Shown: in pieces, positions 1 to 9,718 of the stretch
Position numbering within the stretch: the stretch's first letter is position 1
Layout of the letters: each line of letters starts with the position of its first letter
Source: Cymbomonas tetramitiformis
Taxonomy: Eukaryota > Chlorophyta > Pyramimonadophyceae > Pyramimonadales > Pyramimonadaceae
Reading direction: 5' to 3'
DNA length: 31,356 nucleotides
NCBI GenBank assembly: GCA_001247695.2
Contig: LGRX02034602.1
Coordinates: forward strand, 1 to 31,356
Notes under the pieces: generated by a model
Seen by the model: the letters and a program-made list of their open reading frames with translations, nothing else
What the model was told of the DNA's origin: nothing
The model's database searches: none
Made by a program: the position numbers and the translations under genes

Positions 1-766
1 CGGTGCGCCTTTCAACAAGATCAGCAATGCGCCTCTCGACAAGATCAACGGTGTGCGCCTCTCGACGAGATCAGCGGCACGGCTCTCAGATCGACGCTGC
101 ACATCTCAGGGAGGCCAGCGGCATGTGGGCGCTCGGCTTGCACCTTGTGGGCAACAGCCATTCCCTGCAGCGCCACCTCCTGCGGCATGGGGCTGGAGCA
201 TGACGCCCTCTTGGCGCCTTGATGGCGCCACGTCACACGCAGCGTGGTTGCTCTGCGCCCGAATTCCTAGGCTTCCCGTCACCCCACGCCACTTTCCCCC
301 TCCGATGAGCCTCCGCGCTTCTGAACACGCCAGCCGTCGATCCGAACACACCATCATCTCAACCAACGCGCGCTCTGCACTCTTAACGTTTACCAGGGCC
401 CCGCGCTCATCCACCTGGCACTCAAACTCATCCTGCAGTCCACGTCACAACAATCCGCATCACGCAGAGTTGCACGCAATGACAGTTCCGCGCTGGCGTG
501 GCGCTCACGATACTGTCACATCACCGCCTCTGCTTCTGCTCGCACTCGTGCCCAATGCCCAACCCACTGCGCGCCCTGCGAATGCATGATGCACACGTAT
601 GCGCACATCTCGGGGCCTCTATAGATGCCATTCCGCAGCAGATGGCACAGGCCCTCCGATTGTCACGACGAGGGCTGGAGCCCCCCAATCAGTACTCGGA
701 CAGCACGGGGCATGTTTTCGATCTGACCAGTTGGCAGGCATGTGTGATCAGCAGTGAGAGGCGTAC
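1..766. other. Left edge: probable POLI 3' introns/exons, not resolved
   Basis: Further exons of the polymerase gene are expected here or beyond the edge, but none was recognised on the minus strand. The first 90 bases carry about three imperfect copies of a ~26 bp unit containing CTCTCGACAAGATCA. Confidence 0.4.
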
Positions 767-820
767 CTCTTTGTCTTGGACCAATCGACGAAGAAGGTCG
801 GGCGCGAGGACTCGGAGCAC
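767..820 (-). CDS. POLI: POLI exon 10: start of little-finger domain
   Basis: The exon is 18 codons, VLRVLAPDLLRRLVQDKE. This is the helix that opens the little finger of iota (family pattern ..L...LL.R..QD...). The acceptor is TGTGCAG|GTG and the donor GAG|GTACGC. The next expected segment, a strand like P.T.RL..RR, was not found between 766 and 1. Confidence 0.82.
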
Positions 821-3800
821 CTGCACAGTAGGACGGCATCCATTTGTTCGTGGCAGATTCGAACGGGCCGAACTACCTCCGAGCACCTTCTGGGGGGGGA
901 AGATGCCGCAGATATTGAACTACCCTCAAGCACCTTCTGGGGGAGATGCTGCAGATATTGAACTACCCTCAAGCACCTTTCTGGGGGTGGGGTAGGGATG
1001 CTGCTGTAGGTATGGGGCATCGAGTACGCTGCAGGCTTTGCGCCCGATGTGCTCTCTTGTGTGGACAAAGATGCTGGCAGGATGGGGCTCTCCCATCACT
1101 ACAGAGTATTGGGTGTGCCGATGAAATCGATTTCCATCGGCAACATGGCTGTCCCCGCAAATAGGAACATGGCTGTCCTCGCAAGTAGGAACATGGCTGT
1201 CCCCGCAAATAGGAACATGGCTGTCCCCGCAAATAGGAACAACGTCCAGACCCCGACAGTGGGCGCAGCATGGCACGGGTGGCAGTACTGCGTCGGGAGC
1301 GAAGCCTGCAGAAAGTGCGGGGCGCACAGTCTCGACTTTGCTGAAGCAGGAACAGGCCTTGAAGCTATCCTCCACGCTGATGCTCTGCGGGGGGCCCTTC
1401 TCCTCCACCGGGCGCGCATCTCGTCCGCGCGCCGCCTCCGACAAGAACTGGGCAACGCGCGCGCCTGCTCGCGCACCCAGCTCCTCGCGAGGCGCGTCAC
1501 AGAGCTGCCTCGAAGCATCTTGGGCCGTCCAAACATCGGGGCCACGACCCAATCGGGTCGCAGCAGCGCACAAGGGCTGGATGCCCCGCGCGCGCCGCCT
1601 TGCCACGTAAAGTGCAGGCGTTTAGCCGCGTGGCTGTGTACCGCACTACACGCAAGTGTGCACGCACCTAGCAGTTTGCTCAGTTGATCAAGCGGCAAGC
1701 AGCGCAACTGATCCACGGTCGTGATCTGAGCATCTTGAAGTTGGCGCTCTGTTTTGTAACCGACTCCCGCCATGGCCCGCACCTGCTCTACACCCAATGA
1801 AGCAGGTGCCTCCACGTCAGCATCTCACAGGCGCGTGCATTCTATGCCCTCCAGGCTTCTTGGAGGAAGCCCCACAGTGCCCGGCCAAGCCCCCAAGCCC
1901 CACAGTGCCCGGCCAAGCCCCCAAAACATGGCAGCTGCGGAGGAGAGGCGGGGCTGCCAGAAGGCTGCGAAGGTCGCTATGCTCGAGACGCGGCACAATG
2001 AGAATGAACAAAACATAGTGTGCACAACGCGCAGCAAGCACCTCACAGGTGCGCATTTCTCGCACACACGGCGCGGTGCGTCTTGCACATGAGTTGCCTA
2101 GAGGACAGTCGCAGGCGAAGCGCAATGGCAGCAGCTCCCTGGGACGCCCAGGGCAGTCGCAGGCGAAGCGCAATGGCAGCAGCTCCCTGGGACGCCCAGG
2201 GCAGTCGCAGGCGAAGCGCAATGGCAGCAGCTCCCTGGGACGCCCGGGGCAGTCGCACGCGAAGCGCAATGGCAGAAGCTCCCTGGGACGCCCAGGGCAG
2301 TCGCAGGCGAAGCGCAATGGCAGCAGCTCCCTGGGACGCCCGGGACAGTCGCAGGCGAAGCGCAATGGCAGCAGCTCCCTGGGACGCCTGGGGCAGTCGC
2401 AGGCGAAGCGCAATGGCAGCAGCTCCCTGGGACGCCCGGGGCAGTCGCAGGCGAAGCGCAATGGCAGCAGCTCCCTGGGACGCCCGGGGCAGTCGCAGGC
2501 CAAGGTGGCAGCCTGGGACGCCCAGGAGCGTCGCAGAGCGCAATGGCAGCAGCTCCCTGGGACGCCCGGGACAGTCGCAGGCGAAGCGCAATGGCAGCAG
2601 CTCCCTGGGACGCCTGGGGCAGTCGCAGGCGAAGCGCAATGGCAGCAGCTCCCTGGGACGCCCGGGGCAGTCGCAGGCGAAGCGCAATGGCAGCAGCTCC
2701 CTGGGACGCCCGGGGCAGTCGCAGGCGAAGCGCAATGGCAGCAGCTCCCTGGGAAGCCCAGGGCAGTCGCAGGCGAAGCGCAATGGCAGCAGCTCCCTGG
2801 GACGCCTGGGACAGTCGCGCAAGCACAGGGTGGTGGCAATGCTTACGAGGTTTGCCAATGCCGAACGGGCCCTGGTGCGTGGCATCGGCACGACAGAGGG
2901 ACCGGCGTGCGCACCGGCAACGGAGCAATGAAGGCGGACGCTTCATCGGCAGGTAAGCATGTCTGGTCGTCCTGCTCCACACGCTCAACGATTAGAGGAA
3001 CAAAAACGCCGTCGCTGCAGTCCTTTGCGAACGGACTTTTGCGGACTCCACGTGGCGCACATGGATTGGCCCGCCACCACAGTGCGGGAACCGGGGCTAA
3101 GGAAGCGAGGGGCACCCACCGGCTTCAAGGGAGTCCCCTCGAGGGGCGGCGCACCGGTTTGTGCAGGCCGCCTACCAGCTTCGCCAGAAGCTTGTTGTGC
3201 GCGACACCCGCTGAGGAGCGGAATCCCGGGCACCGAGCCAGCGCCGCTCGCGCCTCTCGGGCGATGGCAGTGCCGACCTGAGCCCCAGCACGAGCGGCCC
3301 ACGCGCGTGAACACAGGCTTGTAGCTGACTCAGCAATCCTGACTGAAATTATAAAGCGTTTTCCCAATCCCAACCGTCGCAGGCGTTTACAGCCTCGGAC
3401 AGTTGAATCCCGACCGTCGCAGGCATTTGCAGCCTCGGACAGCTGAATCCCAACCGTCGCGGGCATGTGCAGCCTCGACAGCTGAATCCCAACCGCCGCA
3501 GGCATTTGCAGCCCCGGACAGCTGAATCCCAACCGCCGCAGGCATTTGCAGCCTCGGACAGCTGAATCCCAACCGTCGCGGGCATGTGCAGCCTCAGACA
3601 GTTGAATCCCAACCGTCGCAGGCATGTGCAGCCTCGGACAGTTGAATCCCAACCGTCGCAGGCATTTGCAGCCTCGGACAGTTGAAGGGCTGGTCAAATC
3701 AGGTGCCGGTTTGGTTGACCAGGCGTGTAAGCATCCTCGTGATTGGCGCATGCACCGTTGGCAGGATCACGCATAATGGTGATGCGTACCATATGCGTCT

Positions 3801-6800
3801 CGCCCGCCCTTCCATGAAAAACATGAAGATGCATAATATTGCAACCGTGATCTATGACAGGGGCCCCTCGGCCATAGCATGACAACAAAAACCGCAAATA
3901 TTGCAAGCCGGCTATACCGTGGTCGCAGCATAATGACAGCGGCGTGATCACCGTGTCATGACCACGGCTGTTATGTCCCAACCATGGCATGCCAGCAATG
4001 CTGTGGCTGTGGTTGGCCTGTGGCCACGACATTGAAAGTACTACAAGCCTACTCACAGTGTCTTAGATATGGCATGCGTGTCACAAGGGTGCCGCATATC
4101 ATACACGCGAGTACGCGTACATGCACCAAGTGAGACGCTAAACGGCGCGGCGAAGGATCGGACACCAAGCTAAAAGGGGGCGCGCATCTCGAGGCAACCT
4201 GCAGGCGCAGCCGGCAGCCGGTCTCCACCGCCCCGGCGCCCCCGGTCTGTGATACGGCAGGGTCTGCCGCGCTTGCGCGGAGATCCATTGGCCGGTGGAT
4301 GTTGTCGGATGTGACGCCATTGCGGGCACAGTGCACATGCCCATGCCAGCAGTTGTCCATGGCGCCGCGGTCAATTCGCATCTGCACCTCGCGCGTCACA
4401 TCCACATACACCTGCAACGAGCGCCGCCCTCCAGTCCCCATCGGAGTCCCCCAAGCACTCACATCGTGAGGGTACTAGCAATACCCTGAGGGTGCTCGGA
4501 GGAAATAAGGAGCTAATAACTGGTTCCCTAAGCAGGTGTCACCGAAGAGCCTGATTGGCCGTACGACTTATTTGGACACCAATCCAATGAGAGGCGGCTG
4601 CAGGCATCGCCTGCGATGTGGCAAACTACTGCTGCAGCGGCGGCAGTGACAGTGAGCGGTGGTGCCCCCAGAGACGTCGGCACCTCATCCATGCCGAGCT
4701 TCTCAGCGGGGCCGTAGATCTTGAGCGCGCCATAGATCAGCTTGCTGGCCTCACGGTAGGGCGTCAGGTCCTCCCCACTGACCTGTGGCGCCCGCCACGA
4801 CCCCGCTACTCGCAGTGACACCCTCCATGGCCGACAGAAGGGCTACTCGCGGGGGTGGGCAATCTCCGTGATCATCGTAATCACTCAGCATTCGATCCCA
4901 GCATGAAGGGACGAGCTGGAATGTGGCAAGCACTCCGTTGGTCCACGAGTCAGTTGCTGCGCGGCTGCTTCCTGAGCGCTCCATTGCGAGCCCTTCTCCC
5001 TCGCAGGGGGCGGGAGGGGGGAAGCTGACGTAGAGGGGCGGCCCGAATGGGGCCGACGGGCAGCTGGCGTAGAGGGGGGGAATGGGGCGGAGGGGCAGCT
5101 GGCAGGGGCGGCCCGAATGGGGCGGACGGGCAGCTGGCGAGAGGGGGGCCCGACGTGAAGGGAGGGGCAGCTGGCGAGAGGGGGGCCGAATGGGGCGGAG
5201 GGCAGCTGGCGTAGAGGGGGGCCGAATGGGCGGGGGGCAGCTGGCGAGAGGCGGCCCGAATGGGGCGGGAGGGGCAGCTGGCGTAGAGGGGCGGCCCAGA
5301 TGGGGCAAAGGGGCAGCTGGCGTAGAGGGGCGGCCCGAATGGGGCAAAGGGGTAGATTCGTTTGGGCAGGGGAAAGGCCCTAGCGGAACGGAGAAAGTGC
5401 CGACCAGAATTAAGTGCGGGCATTTTTTCTTTGCCTCGCTTATTGCCATCAGCTTGGTCACCCCTGCTTCACGTGCTAGGTAGTTGCATGTTACCACCTG
5501 TAGAGGAGCCCCATATCAAAGGCCACCTTAGAGATGGTGGGCGCAGCAGGCGGGGCAACGGGTCGAGCGCCTGCCCTCTGGAGGCCACAGCTTAATTCCA
5601 GCCTTCTGATATCCTTTTGAGAATGTGTGATATGCTTTTCCCCGGCTGTTTACATCACACACAGAGTAGTAGGAGGACTTGCAGAGCTGGATCATCCCGC
5701 CCCCCAACAGAAATAACAGCTGTGGAGCGGAGCTGGCAGAGTGCTCCTGGCACCAAGCAAGTGAAAGAGACAGCCTTCCTTCCTTGCACGATTTTCGGGG
5801 AGCTCAAGAAAGTTCTCAACAGAAAGGGCTTGGTGATGACTTTGTTGAATGATATGATGGGATCCCATGCTGACGGCTCATAAATTACTGCTCGCATTGT
5901 ATCACAAGCTGGTCAGTATGTGTGGGGCTTATTCTTGGATCGATTCCTTTGGCACAACGTAGCCACAAAATATTGGTTGCACTATGTACCCACACCGGGG
6001 ATCAAAGGAGTGAGCACACACTCCGGACAGGTATCCAGAGCTTGCTAGTGGAGAACGGGGCGCCCTTAGCCTCGCTGGGCCACCTCAGCACTCTGCAACT
6101 GCACTGCCTGCGCGCTGTTGTTGTGTCTCTGAAGCCGGTTCACCTCTGCTGCCCGAGCTATCTCTCCGCCACTCAGGACCACCACCCTGCTCCCTGCCTG
6201 CCCCAAAGCCTGGTCTCAAGAAAGCTTGTCCACGCACAACACGACCCGTATTCCAAAGGGGCTGGTAAACCAAATTGCTTTCTCCTGAGCTTCCGCGCCC
6301 GCCACTGATCTACGCTTGCAACCCCCTACCCCCAACACCAACTCTATGGGACTTAAGCCCTTGCGCTGGACACCCTGCGATGAAGCTGCGGTCCTGAATG
6401 ATGCGCTCCATCCTTGCACTGCAACTGTAGTTTTGCACTGTTCCTACTTGTGGCCCCATCCCCATATGCCTGTGTCTCCCAAGCCCTCCTAATGGCCGAT
6501 AGTTCACCAACCGGTCGTCCCCTTCCCGACAATTGCTCATCACTGTTAGTTCCAGCACGGCCAGCAACCTCGCCACGTGGGCTGGGAAGCTGCTGAGATG
6601 CCGTGTGTTGACGTGCAACCTATATTGTAAGTGGGCCTATTGCCGGGATGGGCCCCTGAGTTTTGAGAGGCCCGGCATATGCAAAATATGCACCCCTAAC
6701 CCTTCCACTCGCACCTCACTCAACACCCTCCCTACCATGCCAACAGCCCCCTCAAGCAGGTGGGCCACCTGCCCGCTTGCCCCCATCAGATTAGCCACCC

Positions 6801-8376
6801 CTTCCTCGGCCAAGGCCATCGCCTGCTCTGGGGAGACCCCACCCTGCTCCTGAGTCCAGACCCTGCGCTCTGAGCTTAGCGATGAGAGGTCATCCCGCTC
6901 TGCCAAGGTATCCTGGACGCTCAAGTGCTGAGACGAGGCCGCTTGGCTGGGCCCGCCTACGCCCACGGACACCTCCGCGGTATCCAATCCCCGGCCCTCC
7001 AACACCCGAAGATTCTCCGCTTCGTGCCGTGCATCCTGCATTCCCTCCAAGTGTGTGTATGCTTATCCTTGCGACTCCTTTGGCACCCCGTAGCCACAGG
7101 AGATTGCACTATGTACCCACGCCGGGGATCAAAGGATTCAGTACACACTTCGGGACACTCATCCGGATTCTCCGGAGCTCACTAGTGAAGAATGGGACCC
7201 CCTAAGCCTCGCTGAGCCACCCGAGCCCCTCTGCATCTGCACCGCCAGCGCACTGCCGCCTTGTGCCTGAAGCCTGTCCATCCCTGCCCCCCGATCTGCG
7301 CGAGCCATATCTCCACCACCAAGCCCACGCGCAAGACCACCCCTCTGCTCCCTGAGCCTCACTGGGCCACCTGAGCCCCTCTGCCGCTGTCCTGCCGGCG
7401 CACTGCTGTTGTGTCTCTGGAGCCGGCTCACCTCCGCCAATCGAGCCACCCCTCCACCACCAAGCCCACACCCCACATCACCCCGCTGCCCCCTACAGCC
7501 TGGTCTCAAGAGAGCTTGTGTGTGTGTGTGTATGCTTATCCTTGTGTGTATGCTTATCCTTGCGAATCCTTTGGCACCCCGTAGCCACAGGAGACTGCAC
7601 TATGTACCCACGCCGGGGATCAAAGGATTCAGCACACACTTCGGGACACTCATCCGGATTCTCCGGAGCTCACTAGTGAAGAATGGGACCCCCTAAGCCT
7701 CATTGATCCACCCGAGCCCCTCTGCATCTGCACCGCCAGCGCACTGCCGCCTTGTGCCTGAAGCCGGTTCATCCCTGCCCCCCGAGCTGCGCGAGCCATA
7801 TCTCCACCACATGAACATGTATGTGTGTGTGTGTGTGTGTGAGTGTGAGTTTAACACGTATGAATGCATGCACGCAGATGTATATATAGCTATCCCACAC
7901 GCTATGATTCGCAAGCTTATCGTAGGAAAGGCAATTCAAGACTCACTTCTAGAATTTCAATATCAAGAATGCCGCTGCTATTGATTAGGCAACCGTCAAT
8001 CCTAAATGAGCAGACCAAGGGCACGAAGGGGGTGCACGTACCAAATACTTTTGAGTGATTCCCAAAGGCTTGTGACGAAGAGAGTGATCGCGAACCTCTT
8101 CCACCTGCATCGACCGGGGCGAGTAAAGCGAACAGCTTTCCCGAAACCAGCTGAAGACCGCGTTCCTTTGAACACTTCCAATACGTTCGTGCTGGTCAAG
8201 TCCTGCTCGAATCGCTTTCGAAAGGATACCGACACGAGGGATGAATCTTGACATGTAAAACTATCGGCCATGGCTACCCTCGAGTCTGAAAAGAGACAAG
8301 AGTACCTGTGCGTAAAAAGCGTCAACGTCGAAGTGGATAATGACTCGCCGAGCATCAGGAAGACCTTTCGTCGGGC
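767..8376 (-). CDS. POLI: DNA polymerase iota-like Y-family translesion polymerase, 10 exons reconstructed
   Basis: Y-family polymerases copy past damaged bases in the nucleus; the iota branch inserts opposite template lesions. Exons on the minus strand, in coding order: 8376-8306, 8042-8104, 5405-5497, 4684-4782, 4199-4411, 3155-3277, 2915-2971, 1668-1782, 1328-1464, 767-820, giving about 341 codons. All introns are GT-AG. Junctions are phase 0 except intron 8, which is phase 1. Seen motifs in order: FDVDAFYAQ (metal-binding Asp), KPLGITQKYL, VVTCNYLAREAGV, GEDLTPYREASK, MDE|VYVDVT (catalytic Asp-Glu), SAGVAHNKLLAKLVGGLHKP, GVGYKT with ITTVDQL (helix-hairpin-helix), GPPQSISVEDSFK, LLRRLVQDKE. 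GVGYKT and GPPQS..EDSF favour iota over eta, kappa or Rev1. The initiator Met lies upstream of 8376, the first acceptor is a guess, and exons after 767 were not recognised. Catalytic residues are intact, so the gene may be functional. Confidence 0.9.
880..987. repeat. ~43 bp tandem repeat, about 2.5 copies, in POLI intron 9
   Basis: The unit contains GATATTGAACTACCCTCAAG then CACCTTCTGGGGG. It lies in the 507 bp intron 821-1327, together with a second array at 1142-1240. Confidence 0.85.
1142..1240. repeat. 24 bp tandem repeat, 4 copies, in POLI intron 9
   Basis: Copies start at 1142, 1166, 1190 and 1214, with units reading AACATGGCTGTCCCCGCAAA plus TAGG. Only the second copy has changes. 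Confidence 0.95.
1328..1464 (-). CDS. POLI: POLI exon 9: ARVAQ to GPPQS..EDSF
   Basis: The phase-1 acceptor GAGCAG|GC restores Gly, then ARVAQFLSEAARGRD, then GPPQSISVEDSFKACS. The spacing from LLG to GRD matches iota without gaps, which chose this acceptor over nearby AGs. The donor is set at ACT|GTGCGC and is less certain. Confidence 0.85.
1668..1782 (-). CDS. POLI: POLI exon 8: helix-hairpin-helix thumb
   Basis: The exon is 38 codons plus one base, with VRAMAGVGYKTERQLQ followed by ITTVDQLRCLPLDQLSKLL. GVGYKT is the DNA-binding hairpin, and the Tyr-Lys-Thr form is typical of iota. The donor is CTAG|GTGCGT, the only phase-1 junction in this gene. Confidence 0.92.
2103..2818. repeat. 48 bp minisatellite, about 15 copies, in POLI intron 7
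   Basis: The GC-rich unit contains GCAGTCGCAGGCGAAGCGCA, then ATGGCAGCAGCTCCCTGGGA, then CGCCCGGG. One degenerate copy lies near 2495-2540. The array fills most of the 1,132 bp intron 1783-2914. Because 48 is a multiple of three and the unit lacks stops, all six frames stay open, so the long predicted proteins here are artefacts. Confidence 0.95.
2915..2971 (-). CDS. POLI: POLI exon 7: DDQT linker into thumb
   Basis: The exon is only 19 codons, DDQTCLPADEASAFIAPLP. It matches the stretch of iota just before the helix-hairpin-helix (a QT-V-LP followed by a hydrophobic LP pattern). The acceptor is GAGCAG|GAC and the donor CCG|GTGCGC. Confidence 0.87.
3155..3277 (-). CDS. POLI: POLI exon 6: SAGVAHNKLLAKL
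   Basis: The exon is 41 codons. It contains SAGVAHNKLLAKLVGGLHKP, the signature of Y-family polymerases that joins palm to thumb (consensus S.GIA.NK.LAK.....KP). The acceptor is GCTCAG|GTC and the donor CCG|GTGCGC. Confidence 0.93.
3362..3688. repeat. 40 bp minisatellite, about 8 copies, in POLI intron 5
   Basis: The unit contains GACAGTTGAATCCCAACCGT then CGCAGGCATTTGCAGCCTCG. It sits in intron 3278-4198. It is unrelated in sequence to the arrays in the other introns. Confidence 0.93.
4199..4411 (-). CDS. POLI: POLI exon 5: palm, VYVDVT onward
   Basis: The exon is 71 codons starting VYVDVTREVQMRIDRG, then WHGHVH, and ending GCRLRLQ. About 20 residues between GHVH and GCRL are low-complexity and look like a lineage-specific loop. 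The acceptor is GTTGCAG|GTG and the donor CAG|GTTGCC. Confidence 0.88.
4684..4782 (-). CDS. POLI: POLI exon 4: GEDLTPYREASK to MDE
   Basis: The exon is 33 codons from VSGEDLTPYREASK to EKLGMDE. The final Asp-Glu pair is the second catalytic motif, and the intron splits it from VYVD in the next exon. The acceptor is CCACAG|GTC and the donor GAG|GTGCCG, phase 0 on both sides. Confidence 0.92.
5010..5358. repeat. G-rich minisatellite, ~34-39 bp unit, about 9 copies, in POLI intron 3
   Basis: Units contain GGGGCAGCTGGCGTAGAGGG and then GCGGCCCGAATGGGGC, with variable length. The array makes up more than half of the 622 bp intron 4783-5404. It is strongly purine-biased on the plus strand, and the runs of G could form quadruplexes on the non-template strand. 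Confidence 0.9.
5405..5497 (-). CDS. POLI: POLI exon 3: VVTCNY finger segment
   Basis: The exon is 31 codons beginning VVTCNYLAREAGV and ending KKKCPHLIL. This matches the conserved fingers of polymerase iota, which close over the incoming nucleotide. The acceptor CTCTACAG|GTG is strong; the donor CTG|GTCGGC is weak but keeps phase 0 with exon 4. Confidence 0.9.
5905..7812. repeat. Diverged segmental duplications (491 bp spacing) in POLI intron 2
   Basis: A 262 bp block at 7058-7319 recurs at 7549-7810 with few changes. A more diverged copy lies at about 5925-6200, and a partial copy at 7340-7505. Shared words include CACTATGTACCCACGCCGGG and GATCAAAGGA. A short GT microsatellite lies at 7516-7532. 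All of it is inside the 2,544 bp intron 5498-8041, and no coding motif was recognised. Confidence 0.85.
7819..7845. repeat. GT microsatellite
   Basis: About ten TG dinucleotides in a row lie in POLI intron 2, right after the second copy of the 262 bp block. Confidence 0.9.
8042..8104 (-). CDS. POLI: POLI exon 2: finger-domain segment
   Basis: The exon is 21 codons, VEEVRDHSLRHKPLGITQKYL in two halves of the motif, matching the iota/eta pattern VE..R.P.L..KPLGV.QKYL. The acceptor is TGCAG|GTG and the donor TTG|GTACGT. It joins exon 1 in phase 0 across a 201 bp intron and exon 3 across a 2,544 bp intron. Confidence 0.9.
8306..8376 (-). CDS. POLI: POLI exon 1 (first one recognised): palm motif with metal-binding Asp
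   Basis: The exon encodes 23 codons ending RVIIHFDVDAFYAQ, the N-terminal catalytic motif of Y-family polymerases. The donor is CAG|GTACTC at 8305. The 5' edge is placed at a pyrimidine-rich acceptor (TTTGTCCCAG|GC), but the frame is open further upstream to about 8450 and no clear start Met was seen. Confidence 0.85.
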
Positions 8377-9718
8377 CTGGGACAAAGAGGAAACCTCCAA
8401 AGGCGTCGGACGCGTTCACACACTGTGATTTTTCGCGATAAAGCTCAGGTACAGCCAGCCATTTTGTGCACAGCTTCCCCTTCAGAAATAATTAGCAGCG
8501 CCAAACAAACATACTCGAAGATCTACCGAATACCCACAGGGAGGTGGAATGCGCTCCAAGCCATCTTGACGACACGCGAAAACTTTGGGAAATCCTGAAG
8601 CGAGCGAGGCATCAAGAAACGTTTCTCCCAAGGCTCAAGATGTCCGTCTAGGTGATTCTCCTAGTGGCGTTTTGTATACCTCGTTCCTTCGAACGTGGGT
8701 GTCCCCTGCAGGATTTTCGAGCTACGCATATGCGTTTAAGATCCACATGAACGTGCATTGCAGAAGTAGCACCTGTAGTTGTTGCGGTGTTATTCAGAAT
8801 TTCATCACTCGATCCGCAGACAACATTTGGACCTGCAAACTGGCGTCTCCGAAAGTCTTCCAAACCCTTCTTAGAGATCTGACTCGTCATACTTACACTT
8901 CAGGGAGTATGTTTCCTCCATGATGTATGCATACGCATGGAAACGAGCATTCGGCGTGATGCTGAGAGAATTCCAGGCCAGAATATACAGCGATACTGTG
9001 TGTCTAAACGAGTATTCAACGCCAAGCTTAGAAATTTTGCAAAAATATGAGCCGGAAGTGGGATGCGATATGAAGAGCCCCTTTTTTTAAGCATATTTTC
9101 TTCAGCCAAAAAATCGATAGTTGCATTTTCGATTTTGTGGTCTCGTGGACATCATGACGAGGACATTTCGATTCACGATTGGTCAATCGGAGCGTGCGAT
9201 GAACACCTCTAAATTGGAATGACCGCACGATCCTTCACAATATGGAAAGCATCGAACAACAAACATGGAATGCATGACAAGCAAAGGGGGCACCCGCACC
9301 CGGCGCGGGACATCCCCCGCCCGATCCCGGCGCGGGACATGCGATGGGACGGGGGACATGGGCCATCGATGGGACATGGGACATGGACATGCGATGGGAC
9401 ATCCCGGGATCCTTCAGCGCGTGACAAGAGGTTACCGTTGGGAGCTGGGCCGCGGGAATCCGAACGTCCACAACACGTGGCCGTTTACAACTTCCCGCTA
9501 TCCCGAATCCCGATGACAAGAAGAACAATAAGTTGCAACCGCGCTCGTGTATGCTCAAAACTCTGTTGATAACTTGAGGTGCCAAAAATTCAGTTTCCAA
9601 AGTGTAATATTTGGTTTTCTAAACTCTTCATGACACGCCCAAATACTATTTGTTGCGTCAAAAAGTGTTAACTCAACGCCTCTATTGAAGTGAGGTGAGC
9701 CGTGTTTACAGACCAAAC
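8377..9718. other. Divergent intergenic region between POLI and the kinase gene
   Basis: The true start of POLI and the promoters of both genes should lie here. A plus-strand ORF of 56 codons (8920-9090) is protein-like but has no recognised family. A GGGACAT-rich low-complexity stretch covers 9300-9410. No TATA box or RNA gene was identified. Confidence 0.5.

Noticed and set aside
1817..3281. Several 280-410 residue ORFs on both strands
   Set aside because: They are read-through of the stop-free 48 bp repeat in a polymerase intron, and no frame is better than another.
4950..5497. Proline/alanine-rich minus ORFs
   Set aside because: Only the part from 5497 to 5405 is an exon; the rest is the G-rich intronic minisatellite.
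5713..5883. Protein-like plus frame (EITAVERSWQ to SHADGS) with an AG in front
   Set aside because: It lies inside POLI intron 2, has no partner exon and no recognised family.
8270..8428. Plus-strand ORF of 52 codons with a good Kozak-like start (MATLESEKRQ)
   Set aside because: The opposite strand carries the conserved FDVDAFYAQ exon of POLI, so this frame is a shadow.
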